64,000 bases of DNA from Zhongshania aliphaticivorans (GTDB lineage: Bacteria; Pseudomonadota; Gammaproteobacteria; Pseudomonadales; Spongiibacteraceae). Position numbers and translations under genes: made by a program. Location: positions 2,193,448 to 2,257,447 of the forward strand of contig NZ_CACSIK010000001.1 of assembly GCF_902705875.1 (NCBI RefSeq). The letters run 5' to 3'. The notes below the pieces were generated by a model. It saw only the letters and a program-made list of their open reading frames with translations. It searched no databases and was not told the DNA's origin. Position 1 is the stretch's first letter; every line of letters starts with the position of its first letter. Below are positions 16,499-25,984 of this stretch, piece by piece.

Positions 16499-18939
16499 GT
16501 CTAGACTGCTATCACTGCGGAGAACCACTACCAAGCGGAGTTAACTTTCATGTTGTTGTTAACGGACAGCCCAAACAAGTTTGCTGTCGTGGTTGCCAAG
16601 CTGTTGCAGAATGTATTTTGTCTGCAGGTCTAGATGATTATTATCGATTGCGATCCTCCGTCGCGGACACACCAAGTGATAGCAATGAGGACTTTAGTCG
16701 CTATGATGACCCCGTACTTATTGAAACGTTTTCGCACCGCGAAGAGCAATACTGGGTCAGCCGATTCAATATTGGCGGGCTAAGATGTGCAGCCTGTGCT
16801 TGGTTAATTGAACACCATTTACAGGGTATTGATGGTGTTGCATCCGTTACCGTACACCTGCAAAATGCGGTAGCCACTGTAAAATGGAATCCAGATTGTA
16901 TACCCGTTAGCCAGCTGTTTAGGCATTTCAATACCTTAGGCTATCAGGCCTTACCTTGGTCAGCTGCTAACCGTGATAAACAGATACACGACGAAATGGA
17001 TGGCCTGCTGCGACGGCTGGGTATAGCCGGTATTGGTATGATGCAAGCGGGCATGGTTGCCATTGGTTTATATGCCGGTGATTTTCAAGGCATTGAACAA
17101 AGCACCTCAACCTTACTGCGAGTGTTCAGCCTGATTGTTACCACACCGGTACTGCTCTACTCTGCACAACCCTTTTTCAAAAATGCGTGGCGCTCCCTGC
17201 GACACTGGCACCCCGGCATGGATGTTCCAGTCTCCATTGCGCTAGCTGCTGCGTACCTTGCGAGCTTACTGGCAACAGTGCGCCAAGGCGAACACGTGTA
17301 TTTCGACACGATCAGCATGTTTACTTTTTTCTTGCTACTCAGCCGCTACCTGCAGCTTCGTGTCAGCCAGCATCAACATAGCCAACCTTGTCTACCAATA
17401 TCAGCCAGACAAATCACCCTGCTTGGTAGCAATGAGTTTGCATGGACGCCGGTACAATCATTAGAGGTTGGCGACCTTATCAGCATACACCCAGGCGAAA
17501 CCATTCCCATTGATGGCATTATCCGACGAGGTCAAAGCGATATTGAAAACAGCGCCTTCAGTGGCGAGTTCATCCCAGAGCAAGGTCAGCCCGGCACTGC
17601 CGTCATGGCTGGATGCGGAAATATCGACGGTAATATCGACTTAGAAGTAACTGCAACTGCCGCTAACTCGGCATGGACAAAAATAGACCAACTGCTAGAA
17701 CAGGCCCAATCTAACAAACCCTTGGCAGCGCAATTAGCCGATCGCTTATCTAGCCAGTTTGTTATGCTTGTACTTCTTGTTAGTGGTTTAAGTTTTGCCT
17801 ATTGGCATAACCACGACGGCGGATCAGCGTTTCTCATTGCCCTTTCCGTCTTAGTGGTTAGCTGTCCCTGCGCCCTATCCCTGGCTACCCCTGCCAGCTA
17901 TACCGCCGCGATTAAAGCCTTAAGACAAAACGGCATATTATTAAGTAATGGCCGTGCACTAGAACAATTAAAAAATATTAGCCATATTATTTTTGATAAA
18001 ACCGGCACTCTAACTGAAGGTCGACCGCACATCCTAGCTTGCCACTTATTTGGCAATAGCAATAAGCAAGAAATATTGCGTATTGCAGCCAGCTTAGAGC
18101 AGCTTTCACAACACCCTATCGCTCATGCCTTTGCGCTTAAGCAAGAACATGCACTAGAACTAAAAAACGGTCAGGTAAGCAGTGGCGCGGGGGTAAGCGC
18201 TACAATCAATGGCCGAGAATACCGTATTGGCAGTGCCAAATTTTGTCGAGTTGAAGCTCCCCCGATAAGCCCTCATCTTAATGTTTACCTCTCTGGTCAA
18301 GACGGCCTGCTGGCTCACTTTGAACTTACTGATGAAATTCGTCCTGACGCTTCAGCACTAATACAAACCTTAGATAATTCTGGTCTTAACGTCGAGGTAC
18401 TTAGCGGTGACCATTCCGATCAAGTTGCCACTGTTAGCAAAATTCTCAACATAAAAAATTATCACTCAGGGTACAGTGCAGCACAAAAACTCGACCATGT
18501 TAAACAACTTCAAAAGCAAGGCGCCGTGGTTATGATGGTCGGCGATGGCATAAACGATGCCCCTGTCATTGCAGCGGCAGACATCTCAGTGGCCATGACC
18601 AGCGCAAGTGAGTTAACCCGCGCGCAATCCGATGTCATTCTGCTAGAGAACAGACTTAGTGCTATTATCGAATTATTCAACAAGGCAAAACAAAGCCGAC
18701 GGATACTATTGCAAAACTTGACCTGGGCGCTGCTCTACAATCTTATCAGCCTGCCGCTCGCCGCGATGGGCTTAGTACCTCCGTGGCTGGCAGCATTAGG
18801 TATGTCGCTAAGTTCATTATTGGTTGTTTTTAATGCTCTGCGTATAAGTGCAACACAAGCACCGCAGCCTTCCGCTCTAGACCAAGTCCAAGCCACGCCC
18901 AGCGAGTTACTGCCCCGTCATGGAGGCCAACATGGCTAG
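16495..18939 (+). CDS. ccoI: Copper-exporting P1B-type ATPase for oxidase assembly
   Basis: An 814-residue heavy-metal ATPase of the FixI/CcoI group. An N-terminal Cys-rich segment (C5, C8, C30, C31, C34) precedes the heavy-metal-associated domain with C98-AA-C101. The transmembrane metal motif S-C-P-C lies near residue 456, the phosphorylation motif DKTGTLTEG begins at D501, and the HP motif (SQHPIAHAF) and GDGINDAP hinge are intact. It moves Cu+ to the periplasmic side for insertion into CcoN. Start overlaps ccoH and end overlaps ccoS. Confidence 0.96.
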   Translation: MSLDCYHCGEPLPSGVNFHVVVNGQPKQVCCRGCQAVAECILSAGLDDYYRLRSSVADTPSDSNEDFSRYDDPVLIETFSHREEQYWVSRFNIGGLRCAACAWLIEHHLQGIDGVASVTVHLQNAVATVKWNPDCIPVSQLFRHFNTLGYQALPWSAANRDKQIHDEMDGLLRRLGIAGIGMMQAGMVAIGLYAGDFQGIEQSTSTLLRVFSLIVTTPVLLYSAQPFFKNAWRSLRHWHPGMDVPVSIALAAAYLASLLATVRQGEHVYFDTISMFTFFLLLSRYLQLRVSQHQHSQPCLPISARQITLLGSNEFAWTPVQSLEVGDLISIHPGETIPIDGIIRRGQSDIENSAFSGEFIPEQGQPGTAVMAGCGNIDGNIDLEVTATAANSAWTKIDQLLEQAQSNKPLAAQLADRLSSQFVMLVLLVSGLSFAYWHNHDGGSAFLIALSVLVVSCPCALSLATPASYTAAIKALRQNGILLSNGRALEQLKNISHIIFDKTGTLTEGRPHILACHLFGNSNKQEILRIAASLEQLSQHPIAHAFALKQEHALELKNGQVSSGAGVSATINGREYRIGSAKFCRVEAPPISPHLNVYLSGQDGLLAHFELTDEIRPDASALIQTLDNSGLNVEVLSGDHSDQVATVSKILNIKNYHSGYSAAQKLDHVKQLQKQGAVVMMVGDGINDAPVIAAADISVAMTSASELTRAQSDVILLENRLSAIIELFNKAKQSRRILLQNLTWALLYNLISLPLAAMGLVPPWLAALGMSLSSLLVVFNALRISATQAPQPSALDQVQATPSELLPRHGGQHG

Positions 18940-19123
18940 CTTAGTTATCCTCATTCCCATCGCACTGGTCTTCTTCGGCTTAACCATCTATCTATTTTGG
19001 TGGTCCGTTGATAACGATCAATTTGAAGACTTAGACCGAGAGGGACAACGCTTATTATTTGACGAAACAGACCACCTTCAAAAACCTTATCACTCTGACG
19101 ACGAGCATAGCGAGGAACAATGA
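18932..19123 (+). CDS. ccoS: cbb3-type oxidase assembly protein CcoS
   Basis: A 63-residue protein with one N-terminal membrane helix and the family motif FWWSVDNDQFEDLDREGQR. The true start is the ATG at 18932, because GGAGG at 18922-18926 lies inside the upstream in-frame codons and makes a good ribosome site only for this ATG. It overlaps the end of ccoI by eight bases. CcoS is needed to mature the oxidase cofactors. Confidence 0.93.
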   Translation: MASLVILIPIALVFFGLTIYLFWWSVDNDQFEDLDREGQRLLFDETDHLQKPYHSDDEHSEEQ

Positions 19124-19923
19124 TACCCGAGGCACTAAGCTACTCAGCAGCGTTTTTATTAGGCTTGGTAGGCAGTCCCCACTGTGTCGGAATGTGTGGT
19201 GGTATAGCAGGACTTTTGGGTGCATCAACTACATCGCCAATAACTGCAAAAACACAAAATATCATAGCTCGGAGTTTCGCCGCCAATAGCGCCCAGAGTA
19301 TTTACTATGGCCTGCTTTTCCAACTGGGACGCATCGCTAGTTATGCCTTTCTCGGTGCGATACTCGGTGGCTCGGTGGCCTTGGTAGGCGCAATCGCTGA
19401 CCCACAACTGATGTCAGTAAGCAAAATCATGCGAATTCTTGCCAGTATCATGCTCGTCGTTATGGCGCTATCCATCGCCGGTTGGAGTCACGTTGCAATG
19501 GCCTTAGAAAAATTGGGGGGACGTTTATGGCACCTAATACAGCCCTTAAGCAAACGATTCATACCCATAGACACCGCTAGCAAAGCCATTGCAGTGGGTG
19601 CTCTGTGGGGATTTCTGCCCTGTGGACTCATCTACAGCGCCCTAGCATGGACATCACTCAGCGGCAGCTCAAGCCAATCAGCACTGCTTATGGCATGTTT
19701 CGGTTTGGGGACTGCACCAGCCGTATTAAGCATTGGCAGCCTAAGTGGTGGTCTTCGCAGTGCCTTGAACAAGCCACTGACACGCTATGGCTTTGCGGCA
19801 CTGCTTTTATTACTGGCCTTATACCCTATGTATACTCTTTTTCTGCAACATTCTGAGACGCCATCACATACAAATACGGCACATGCCAATACGCCTATGC
19901 ATCATCACGGCATGAACCATTAG
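19120..19923 (+). CDS. Sulfite exporter TauE/SafE-like membrane protein, CcoH2 type
   Basis: The 267-residue protein has about six membrane helices with the pattern GLVGSPHCVGMCGGIAGLL near residue 16, the conserved His-Cys/Met-Cys segment of the SafE-like family found next to ccoS. The second half repeats the fold (WGFLPCGLIYSAL). The C-terminal tail is His-rich (HHHGMNH), a likely metal site. The start overlaps ccoS by four bases, which places it in the oxidase assembly operon. A role in copper handling is inferred from position and from these residues. Confidence 0.88.
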   Translation: MIPEALSYSAAFLLGLVGSPHCVGMCGGIAGLLGASTTSPITAKTQNIIARSFAANSAQSIYYGLLFQLGRIASYAFLGAILGGSVALVGAIADPQLMSVSKIMRILASIMLVVMALSIAGWSHVAMALEKLGGRLWHLIQPLSKRFIPIDTASKAIAVGALWGFLPCGLIYSALAWTSLSGSSSQSALLMACFGLGTAPAVLSIGSLSGGLRSALNKPLTRYGFAALLLLLALYPMYTLFLQHSETPSHTNTAHANTPMHHHGMNH

Positions 19924-19960
19924 CACCCTCAAAACCACATTTACATCTGTATCGCTGTTT

Positions 19961-22756
19961 TTATAAAAACCGTTCGATATTCATATTCAAATCAAGCGCA
20001 TCTAAAGATACCGGGCGAGAAAAATAATACCCCTGAACATAGTCCACACCCATTGCCCTAACAATGTTCAAAGCCTCTAGATTTTCAACCCCTTCTACAA
20101 TCACTTTCTTATTCAGGTTGCGACTCATTTCTACCATCGATTGCACCAACAGCTGGTCCTTTGGTCGCTCGTGAATAAAACGTACAAAAGACTGGTCAAT
20201 TTTTATGTAATCTACCGGAAGTTCTCGCACATACTCAAAGGAGGTAAATCCAACACCAAAATCATCTAACGCAATTTTAGCACCAATGGTACGAAACTTT
20301 TGCAACAGGATATTCGCTGAATTTATCGACTCAAGACTATCCGTTTCTACCACTTCAAAAATCAGCTTAGTGGGGTCCGCACCAGTGTCTGCCAGCAAAC
20401 GGTTAAGACTATCTTCAAAACCGTCACTTTCCATTGTTTGAGCCGTGATATTAATACTTAAACCTAAATCGATGCCCTTTACCGCCCAACGTCGCTGCTG
20501 ATGCATTGCCATCTCCATCACTGCAAAGTCAATCTCCGGTAACAAGCCCAGATCTGCCGCCACCCCCAAAAACACAAACGGAGCAACTATTTGACCTTCT
20601 TCATCAAGCATGCGAACAAGACACTCATAATGGCTAATCCGTTTATGACGCATATCAACAATAGGTTGATAGAATAACAACAATCGTTTCTCGTCTAGGG
20701 CCTTTCGCAACAAGTCTTTTACAAGGTATTTTTCATTACGGGACAAACGATCTTTCTGGTCATTATTAATAAAGAATAACTGCCCTCTTGCTCGCTGTTT
20801 TACATTTTCCATGATCGCGGTGCAATCAGAGAGTGTTTCATCAATCTCAAAATCCTCATCCATCGATATGGTGTTGATAACAACCGAGATATGCACCGTC
20901 TCGTCACCAATATTTGTCGCTATAACATAACGTGTTAAGCGATCTAGTAAACTCCGATAATCAGTACCTTCAGTAATATCAGAGGGTCTTAGCAATACTG
21001 AAAACTCACCTGAGCCAATGCGAGCGATAATACTAGAATCAGGTAAAAGCAAAGTAATATGCTTACCCAGTTCTAATAAAAGCTGGTCACCTAAGGCAAA
21101 ACCAAAACGATCATTAAATTTGGCAAAATCATCAATATCGAGTAATAGTAAATCCCATGATTCATTTTCTTTACTAGACAACTCTAGCTCACCAACTTCA
21201 TCAATAAAGCTAAGTCTATTTAATAGTCCCGTTACTCGATCATGTTCACCCAACCACCGTAAATTACGCTCTGATTCATGTTGTTCGGTAACATCAATAC
21301 CAATGGATAATATACATTTTTCTCCCTGATTGGATATTGCTCTATGCATCCAAAGAATATCGGCTTTTCTTTTGTCCTGTGTGAATATAGGTATTTCACC
21401 TTGTAGATGTCGCTCTTCATCCACACTCAGTGAACGCAACGCATCTGAAATAGAGCCCCCCTCATAGCTCCGATGTATTATGTCTCTTACCTTTTTCCCT
21501 TTAACATCCTTACCCAGTAATTTACGACCAAAATCATTTATGCTAGATATCACCCCATCCAGATTATGGATCATAATAATCAGGGGACTTGTATCGAGTA
21601 ACATAGCGTTAAATCGCTGGGCTTCGGTTAACTCTGAAATTTTTAAACTTAAGTTTTTTCGGTGCTCCGTATTGCGTTTATTCAGTGTATCGAGGTCGTT
21701 GACTACATCATTCAAGCTCTCGCGTAAGACGTCAGTTTCGTCGTGCCAGCTTGGGCTCAGGGGAATAACGGCTAGATCACGGCGTGCATTATCAAAATTT
21801 GAATCAGATAGCTGCCTAATAATCTTGGATATATGTAACACTTTTTTCAGAGAGGGTCTCAATATTATCGAGATCAAGGTCATGCTAAACAATAATGCAA
21901 AAAGAATTGTAATCGCCGTTAACCGAAGTTCATGCAAAATAAACTCCCGTATCTCGGATTGCTGGCGATAAATAAGTACCGAAATATCACTACTGGTATT
22001 CGCATTCAGTTTAAATAGCTGACTGCTGTAATAATCATTGGCTAAAGAAAATAAATGAGCTTGCTCTGAAAACCTATCTTGCTCCAAACTTTGCAATATA
22101 TTAGGTATAAACTCTTTTCTAAGCGCAGCGTGGCTAGCCAATACAATGTGATTTTTATTATCTAGATTATTCATATCGACTAACGCGATATCTGCGCTGG
22201 TTAAACTATAAAAATCTTGAATAACAATACCTAGGCTTCTCGTTATATTGGCGATAATTTCATCACCATTTTTTGCTATTAACGGAACAAAAACACTTTG
22301 TTCACAGACATCAAGGCAATGAACATGAGATTTTGGCTCGCGTTGTTCCGCTACTTGACGAATGATACTAGCGTGATATTGCAACTGTTCTTGGGATGGT
22401 AACTGACTACGCTGATTTCCTGCCAGCAAAGCACCAGAATCATCAAAAAACACCACAGACTCTATACCTGACAAGAGTGATGGTTCGGTTAAATGTAATA
22501 GCGCCGGTGCATCACCACGGGAAATTTCGTACTGGTTTGCTAAACGGAAAAGCTCAGTGGCCGACTGGGCCAATAACTCGTGAAAAACCTCTTTTGCCCT
22601 AGCCATATTTTTAAGTATAGCTGTTTCCTGAACCGCCATCATGTGCTGAAAACTAAAATAGTGCAAAGCCAAAAGGACAATGGTAAGCGCTAAAAAAATC
22701 GCGGTTGTGAATTTACGCTGCAAGCTAATGAATCGGCCGGAAGACATCTCCACCAT
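19961..22756 (-). CDS. Membrane-bound PAS-GGDEF-EAL c-di-GMP signalling protein
   Basis: A 931-residue sensor. Two membrane helices (about 15-34 and 280-300) flank a periplasmic sensing domain of some 245 residues, followed by a HAMP-like linker, a PAS domain (about 375-495), a GGDEF domain and a C-terminal EAL domain. The GGDEF signature is degenerate, reading GSGEF at 581-585, so the third, metal-binding acid is lost. The EAL signature reads ECL at 711-713, but NITAQT, EVVETD and DDFGVGFTSF are kept, so phosphodiesterase activity is plausible while cyclase activity is doubtful. It is the last gene of a unit with a barrel protein and a periplasmic binding protein. Confidence 0.9.
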   Translation of the reverse strand: MVEMSSGRFISLQRKFTTAIFLALTIVLLALHYFSFQHMMAVQETAILKNMARAKEVFHELLAQSATELFRLANQYEISRGDAPALLHLTEPSLLSGIESVVFFDDSGALLAGNQRSQLPSQEQLQYHASIIRQVAEQREPKSHVHCLDVCEQSVFVPLIAKNGDEIIANITRSLGIVIQDFYSLTSADIALVDMNNLDNKNHIVLASHAALRKEFIPNILQSLEQDRFSEQAHLFSLANDYYSSQLFKLNANTSSDISVLIYRQQSEIREFILHELRLTAITILFALLFSMTLISIILRPSLKKVLHISKIIRQLSDSNFDNARRDLAVIPLSPSWHDETDVLRESLNDVVNDLDTLNKRNTEHRKNLSLKISELTEAQRFNAMLLDTSPLIIMIHNLDGVISSINDFGRKLLGKDVKGKKVRDIIHRSYEGGSISDALRSLSVDEERHLQGEIPIFTQDKRKADILWMHRAISNQGEKCILSIGIDVTEQHESERNLRWLGEHDRVTGLLNRLSFIDEVGELELSSKENESWDLLLLDIDDFAKFNDRFGFALGDQLLLELGKHITLLLPDSSIIARIGSGEFSVLLRPSDITEGTDYRSLLDRLTRYVIATNIGDETVHISVVINTISMDEDFEIDETLSDCTAIMENVKQRARGQLFFINNDQKDRLSRNEKYLVKDLLRKALDEKRLLLFYQPIVDMRHKRISHYECLVRMLDEEGQIVAPFVFLGVAADLGLLPEIDFAVMEMAMHQQRRWAVKGIDLGLSINITAQTMESDGFEDSLNRLLADTGADPTKLIFEVVETDSLESINSANILLQKFRTIGAKIALDDFGVGFTSFEYVRELPVDYIKIDQSFVRFIHERPKDQLLVQSMVEMSRNLNKKVIVEGVENLEALNIVRAMGVDYVQGYYFSRPVSLDALDLNMNIERFL

Positions 22757-22780
22757 AAAATATACCCAGCTTAGAAAAAA

Positions 22781-23911
22781 TTAGAAACGGTATCCGACCA
22801 CAGCGGCAACAACTTGTGTGCGCTGCGATAGTGGTCTATTCATATTATCTACACCCGGTATGCCCGCAGTACCGTCCATTTCATAAATATCTAAAGCCAA
22901 AATCCATGACGAAGTCGGTAACCACTGTACACCGGCAACCCAATGCCTGTTGTGACTCCGGCTATCACCATCCTCCACAGTGCGAGAGAATTCATACCTC
23001 AATGTCGCAAGAAGCGAAGGCAATACCCTATATCGTCCCTGAAGATACGCAGACTCTGCATAGGACTCTTCAACCACAACCGCGCCGACAGCATTTTTTA
23101 AATTTAAACGGCTATACTCACTGGTAAGTGAAAAACGAGGCCAGTTTCGTTCTGCAGATAAGATAAACCCCACAGCATCAACACTTGAAAGCGGCACCAT
23201 CGGCATGGCTTTGGTTGCCTGTAAAGCCACGTCTAAGATAGAGAGGGCATACCGGCTGCGGCCGCCATTGCGGCTATGCAGTATTTGAGCAAAAAGGGGG
23301 CTTTCAATCTCACCTTTTATCAAGTTCGAACTTCCACCGGTGATGTTTCTCAACACATCTCGAGAAATACTTTTGTCTCGGCCATAAGTCAAATTGAAAG
23401 AGGTACTGTGATTATCATCATCCCAATAGCTATAAAGTTGCGCCCCCTCAGAGGAGAACATCAGCTCTCGTAATCCATTGCCTTCATAATAGACTGCCTG
23501 GGGGTGGATTATGGTTGGCCGTGTAAAAATAACATCTCGGGTTTCATTATAAAAACCAATGCTATTTCGAACGCGTCCAACGCGTACTCCCATTCCCGAG
23601 CGTTCGCTTTCCGCAGCCTTAAAATCGGCAAACAAGTAATCAATTTTTATATCACCGTTGTCGGCATTTCCTGCATCACGGCTGAACAACTGCCCGGCCA
23701 AGCTTACCCCATTATCAAACTGGTAATTAGCATTGACACCTGCTTCAAAAAAGTCGGTAGAGCCGCTTGTACTATCGCCGTAAATATTATTGCCATCACT
23801 GTGGATAAAAGCCTGCGACACAAAGCCGTGAATATTCAAGTCTTTATAATTCAGTGCAGAAGTCGTTAACGGCACCATTGCAACAGCAAGAGTCATCAAT
23901 TTATGTAACAT
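22781..23911 (-). CDS. Outer-membrane porin-like beta-barrel protein
   Basis: A 376-residue protein with a signal peptide (cleavage near TTSA at 18-19), alternating amphipathic strands throughout and a terminal phenylalanine (VVGYRF), the usual outer-membrane assembly signal. The first mature strand contains NIHGFVSQAFIHSDGNN, similar to porins found beside PstS-like proteins. It lacks a TonB box. The start abuts the stop of the upstream periplasmic protein gene, and the GGDEF-EAL gene follows 24 bases later, so all three are co-transcribed. Cargo is unknown. Confidence 0.8.
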   Translation of the reverse strand: MLHKLMTLAVAMVPLTTSALNYKDLNIHGFVSQAFIHSDGNNIYGDSTSGSTDFFEAGVNANYQFDNGVSLAGQLFSRDAGNADNGDIKIDYLFADFKAAESERSGMGVRVGRVRNSIGFYNETRDVIFTRPTIIHPQAVYYEGNGLRELMFSSEGAQLYSYWDDDNHSTSFNLTYGRDKSISRDVLRNITGGSSNLIKGEIESPLFAQILHSRNGGRSRYALSILDVALQATKAMPMVPLSSVDAVGFILSAERNWPRFSLTSEYSRLNLKNAVGAVVVEESYAESAYLQGRYRVLPSLLATLRYEFSRTVEDGDSRSHNRHWVAGVQWLPTSSWILALDIYEMDGTAGIPGVDNMNRPLSQRTQVVAAVVGYRF

Positions 23912-24439
23912 TTATTGCTCCTCCGAATACGAATACGATCGCTCGGGGTAAGAGTACGTAACGGTTAAGTTATGGTTTTCATCGAGGATACTGCTTGTAT
24001 GGACATAACCAATCGCACCAGGTGTTTTAACGACCATATGCACCATTTCTTGCTGATTTTTTACCACTGTGGGGGCAACCCCCGTACCGCTGAACGTCAT
24101 GCGGTCCCAGTGATCTCTTAGCACATAGGGGTAGCTGTGCAGCGCTGACTGACAAAATTGATGATGAAGGGAGTCACTCTCTTGTAATACGAAAACTCTA
24201 ATCGGCGAGCCATCACTCCAACTCCGTTTTCTTATGGAGAAAATCGCACGCAGGTCAACAGGCGTCAAGCGGGCCTCGGGAACAGTTTTATTAACAACCA
24301 CAACAAAAGATGGCTCAGCATTATCCCCAGCATTTCCAAAGGCATTAATACTGGCTAATAAGAGCAATAATGTATGTATTGCTCTTTGTCGTAGGCATAT
24401 TATAAATTGGCAAACTGGCAAACCGGCAATCCCTGTCAA
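23912..24439 (-). CDS. Periplasmic PstS-like substrate-binding protein (short)
   Basis: A 175-residue exported protein with a signal segment (about 20-35) and a PBP-like domain whose motifs RLTPVDLRAIFSIRKRSWSDG and TPGAIGYVHTSSI are typical of short PstS-like phosphate-binding relatives. It is about half the size of true PstS and there are no ABC transporter genes beside it. The frame has no ATG near its N-terminus; I use a TTG at 24439, preceded by CGGAG at about five bases. It likely binds an anion and may act as the ligand sensor for the downstream signalling protein. Confidence 0.75.
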   Translation of the reverse strand: MTGIAGLPVCQFIICLRQRAIHTLLLLLASINAFGNAGDNAEPSFVVVVNKTVPEARLTPVDLRAIFSIRKRSWSDGSPIRVFVLQESDSLHHQFCQSALHSYPYVLRDHWDRMTFSGTGVAPTVVKNQQEMVHMVVKTPGAIGYVHTSSILDENHNLTVTYSYPERSYSYSEEQ

Positions 24440-24709
24440 AAGTCTCCGATGATTTTCAGTATAGACAAAATTGCCAATCCAGCTAGAAAATCGACGCTAT
24501 TATTTGAAATAATATCGGAACAACTTTAGCAGCTTGTACTCAACACTACAGCACGTATTTTCACCTAAGTGACAGTGTTATTCTCACCAACGATAGCGAC
24601 GTAAATTTGATAACGCCACCACCCCAATTTGCAGTAGCTCAGCTCATGACAAGCCTGTGTTGCCACTGCAATATTTACTCAAAACGGCCATATAAGCCGA
24701 TTTTATCTT
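24440..24709. other. Intergenic region, nothing recognised
   Basis: This stretch between the signalling unit and the NADH dehydrogenase gene contains the promoter region of the minus-strand unit by position. No clear sigma-54, FNR or Fur site was seen. Confidence 0.4.
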
Positions 24710-25984
24710 TCAATGTAGCTTTAAGCGAGGCCGTAGCAATCGATTGAATCGACCAGCCATTAGCAACATGATCGTGCGCAACCATCCATAAATGGCCGCT
24801 TGATGTAGCCGATACAAACTCACATACATCATTCTTGCCATCCACCCTTCTATAAAGAAACTACCGCTACGCATGCTGCCCATTAAATTCCCTAAAGCCG
24901 AATAGCCAGACAATGACACCAAAGAACCATGATCACGGTATTTAAACGGTTTTAGCGGCATGTTTTTGATAAGGCGCTGCAGATTCACTGCCGTATGCTT
25001 TGCCATTTGCTGAGCCGACTGCGCTCGCGGTGGCACATTTTTACCCGCAACCAGCTCACAAGCGCAGCAGTCGCCAATGGCAAAAATAGCTTCATCGGCA
25101 GTTTGCAAAAAAGGAGTAACCATCAATTGATTTATCCTATTAACTTCTAGCCCCCATTTAGCAACTACCTCAGGTGCTTTAATTCCCGCCGCCCATACCA
25201 ATAAAGCCGCGTCAATTCGCTCACCATCAGCGGTGATAAAGCCCTGCTCATCGGCTTGTTTCACCATGGTACCGGTATGAACCTGCACCCCCATACTTTC
25301 TAGCTCCACCTGAGCGGCAGCAGCTATTTGCTCACTCAAGGCAGGTAACAGGCGGGGCCCCGCTTCAATAATGTGTACCTGCAAGCGACTTCTATCTAAT
25401 GACTTATGCCCGTACAGTTTTAAAAGTGCGATGGCGTGATGAATTTCTGCTGCCAACTCAACCCCTGTTGCGCCACCCCCGACAATCGCCACCGACACTG
25501 GCTTACTATAATAATTGGCACTGACGCAGTGATTAAGAAAACGCTCATGGAAGCGATCCGCCTGTTCACGGGTATCTAAAAACAGGCAGTGATCTCTAAC
25601 ACCTGCCGTATTGAAATCATTTCCAAGACTACCCACAGTTATAACTAAATAGTCATATGGAATTCTGCGCTCAGGTAGGATTTCAAGACCATCTGGACTT
25701 ACTGCGGCCTCCAAAATAATTTCTTTGTTGTCTCGATCTAAATCACTCATCCGGCCTTTATGGAAATGATAATGATTTTGGTGAGCGTGAGCGCGGTAAT
25801 CTACCGCATCAAGATCTGAGTCAATGGCACCGGTTGCCACCTCGTGAAAACGAGGTTTCCAAATATGGCTAGCGCTAGCATCAACTAGCGTGATATTTGC
25901 AATCCCCTTACGCCCTAGGCGTTTTCCCAACATTGTTACTAGTGGTAAGCCTCCTGCACCTCCGCCAACAATCACAATATTCAT
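24710..25984 (-). CDS. ndh: Type II NADH dehydrogenase (NDH-2)
   Basis: A 424-residue FAD enzyme with two Rossmann motifs: VGGGAGGLPLV at the N-terminus for FAD and VGGGATGVELAAE near 165 for NAD(P)H, plus FAIGDCCACEL near 300, the FAD ribityl segment. The C-terminal 40 residues are basic and amphipathic, the usual membrane attachment of NDH-2. It oxidises NADH and reduces quinone without pumping protons. It is monocistronic. Sulfide:quinone reductase is an alternative within the superfamily, but the catalytic cysteine pattern is not seen. Confidence 0.88.
   Translation of the reverse strand: MNIVIVGGGAGGLPLVTMLGKRLGRKGIANITLVDASASHIWKPRFHEVATGAIDSDLDAVDYRAHAHQNHYHFHKGRMSDLDRDNKEIILEAAVSPDGLEILPERRIPYDYLVITVGSLGNDFNTAGVRDHCLFLDTREQADRFHERFLNHCVSANYYSKPVSVAIVGGGATGVELAAEIHHAIALLKLYGHKSLDRSRLQVHIIEAGPRLLPALSEQIAAAAQVELESMGVQVHTGTMVKQADEQGFITADGERIDAALLVWAAGIKAPEVVAKWGLEVNRINQLMVTPFLQTADEAIFAIGDCCACELVAGKNVPPRAQSAQQMAKHTAVNLQRLIKNMPLKPFKYRDHGSLVSLSGYSALGNLMGSMRSGSFFIEGWMARMMYVSLYRLHQAAIYGWLRTIMLLMAGRFNRLLRPRLKLH

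Noticed and set aside
19957..19970. GTTTTTATAAAAAC palindrome between convergent genes as a bidirectional terminator
   Set aside because: The stem is AT-only except for its ends and overlaps the stop codon of the GGDEF-EAL gene. It is too weak to call.
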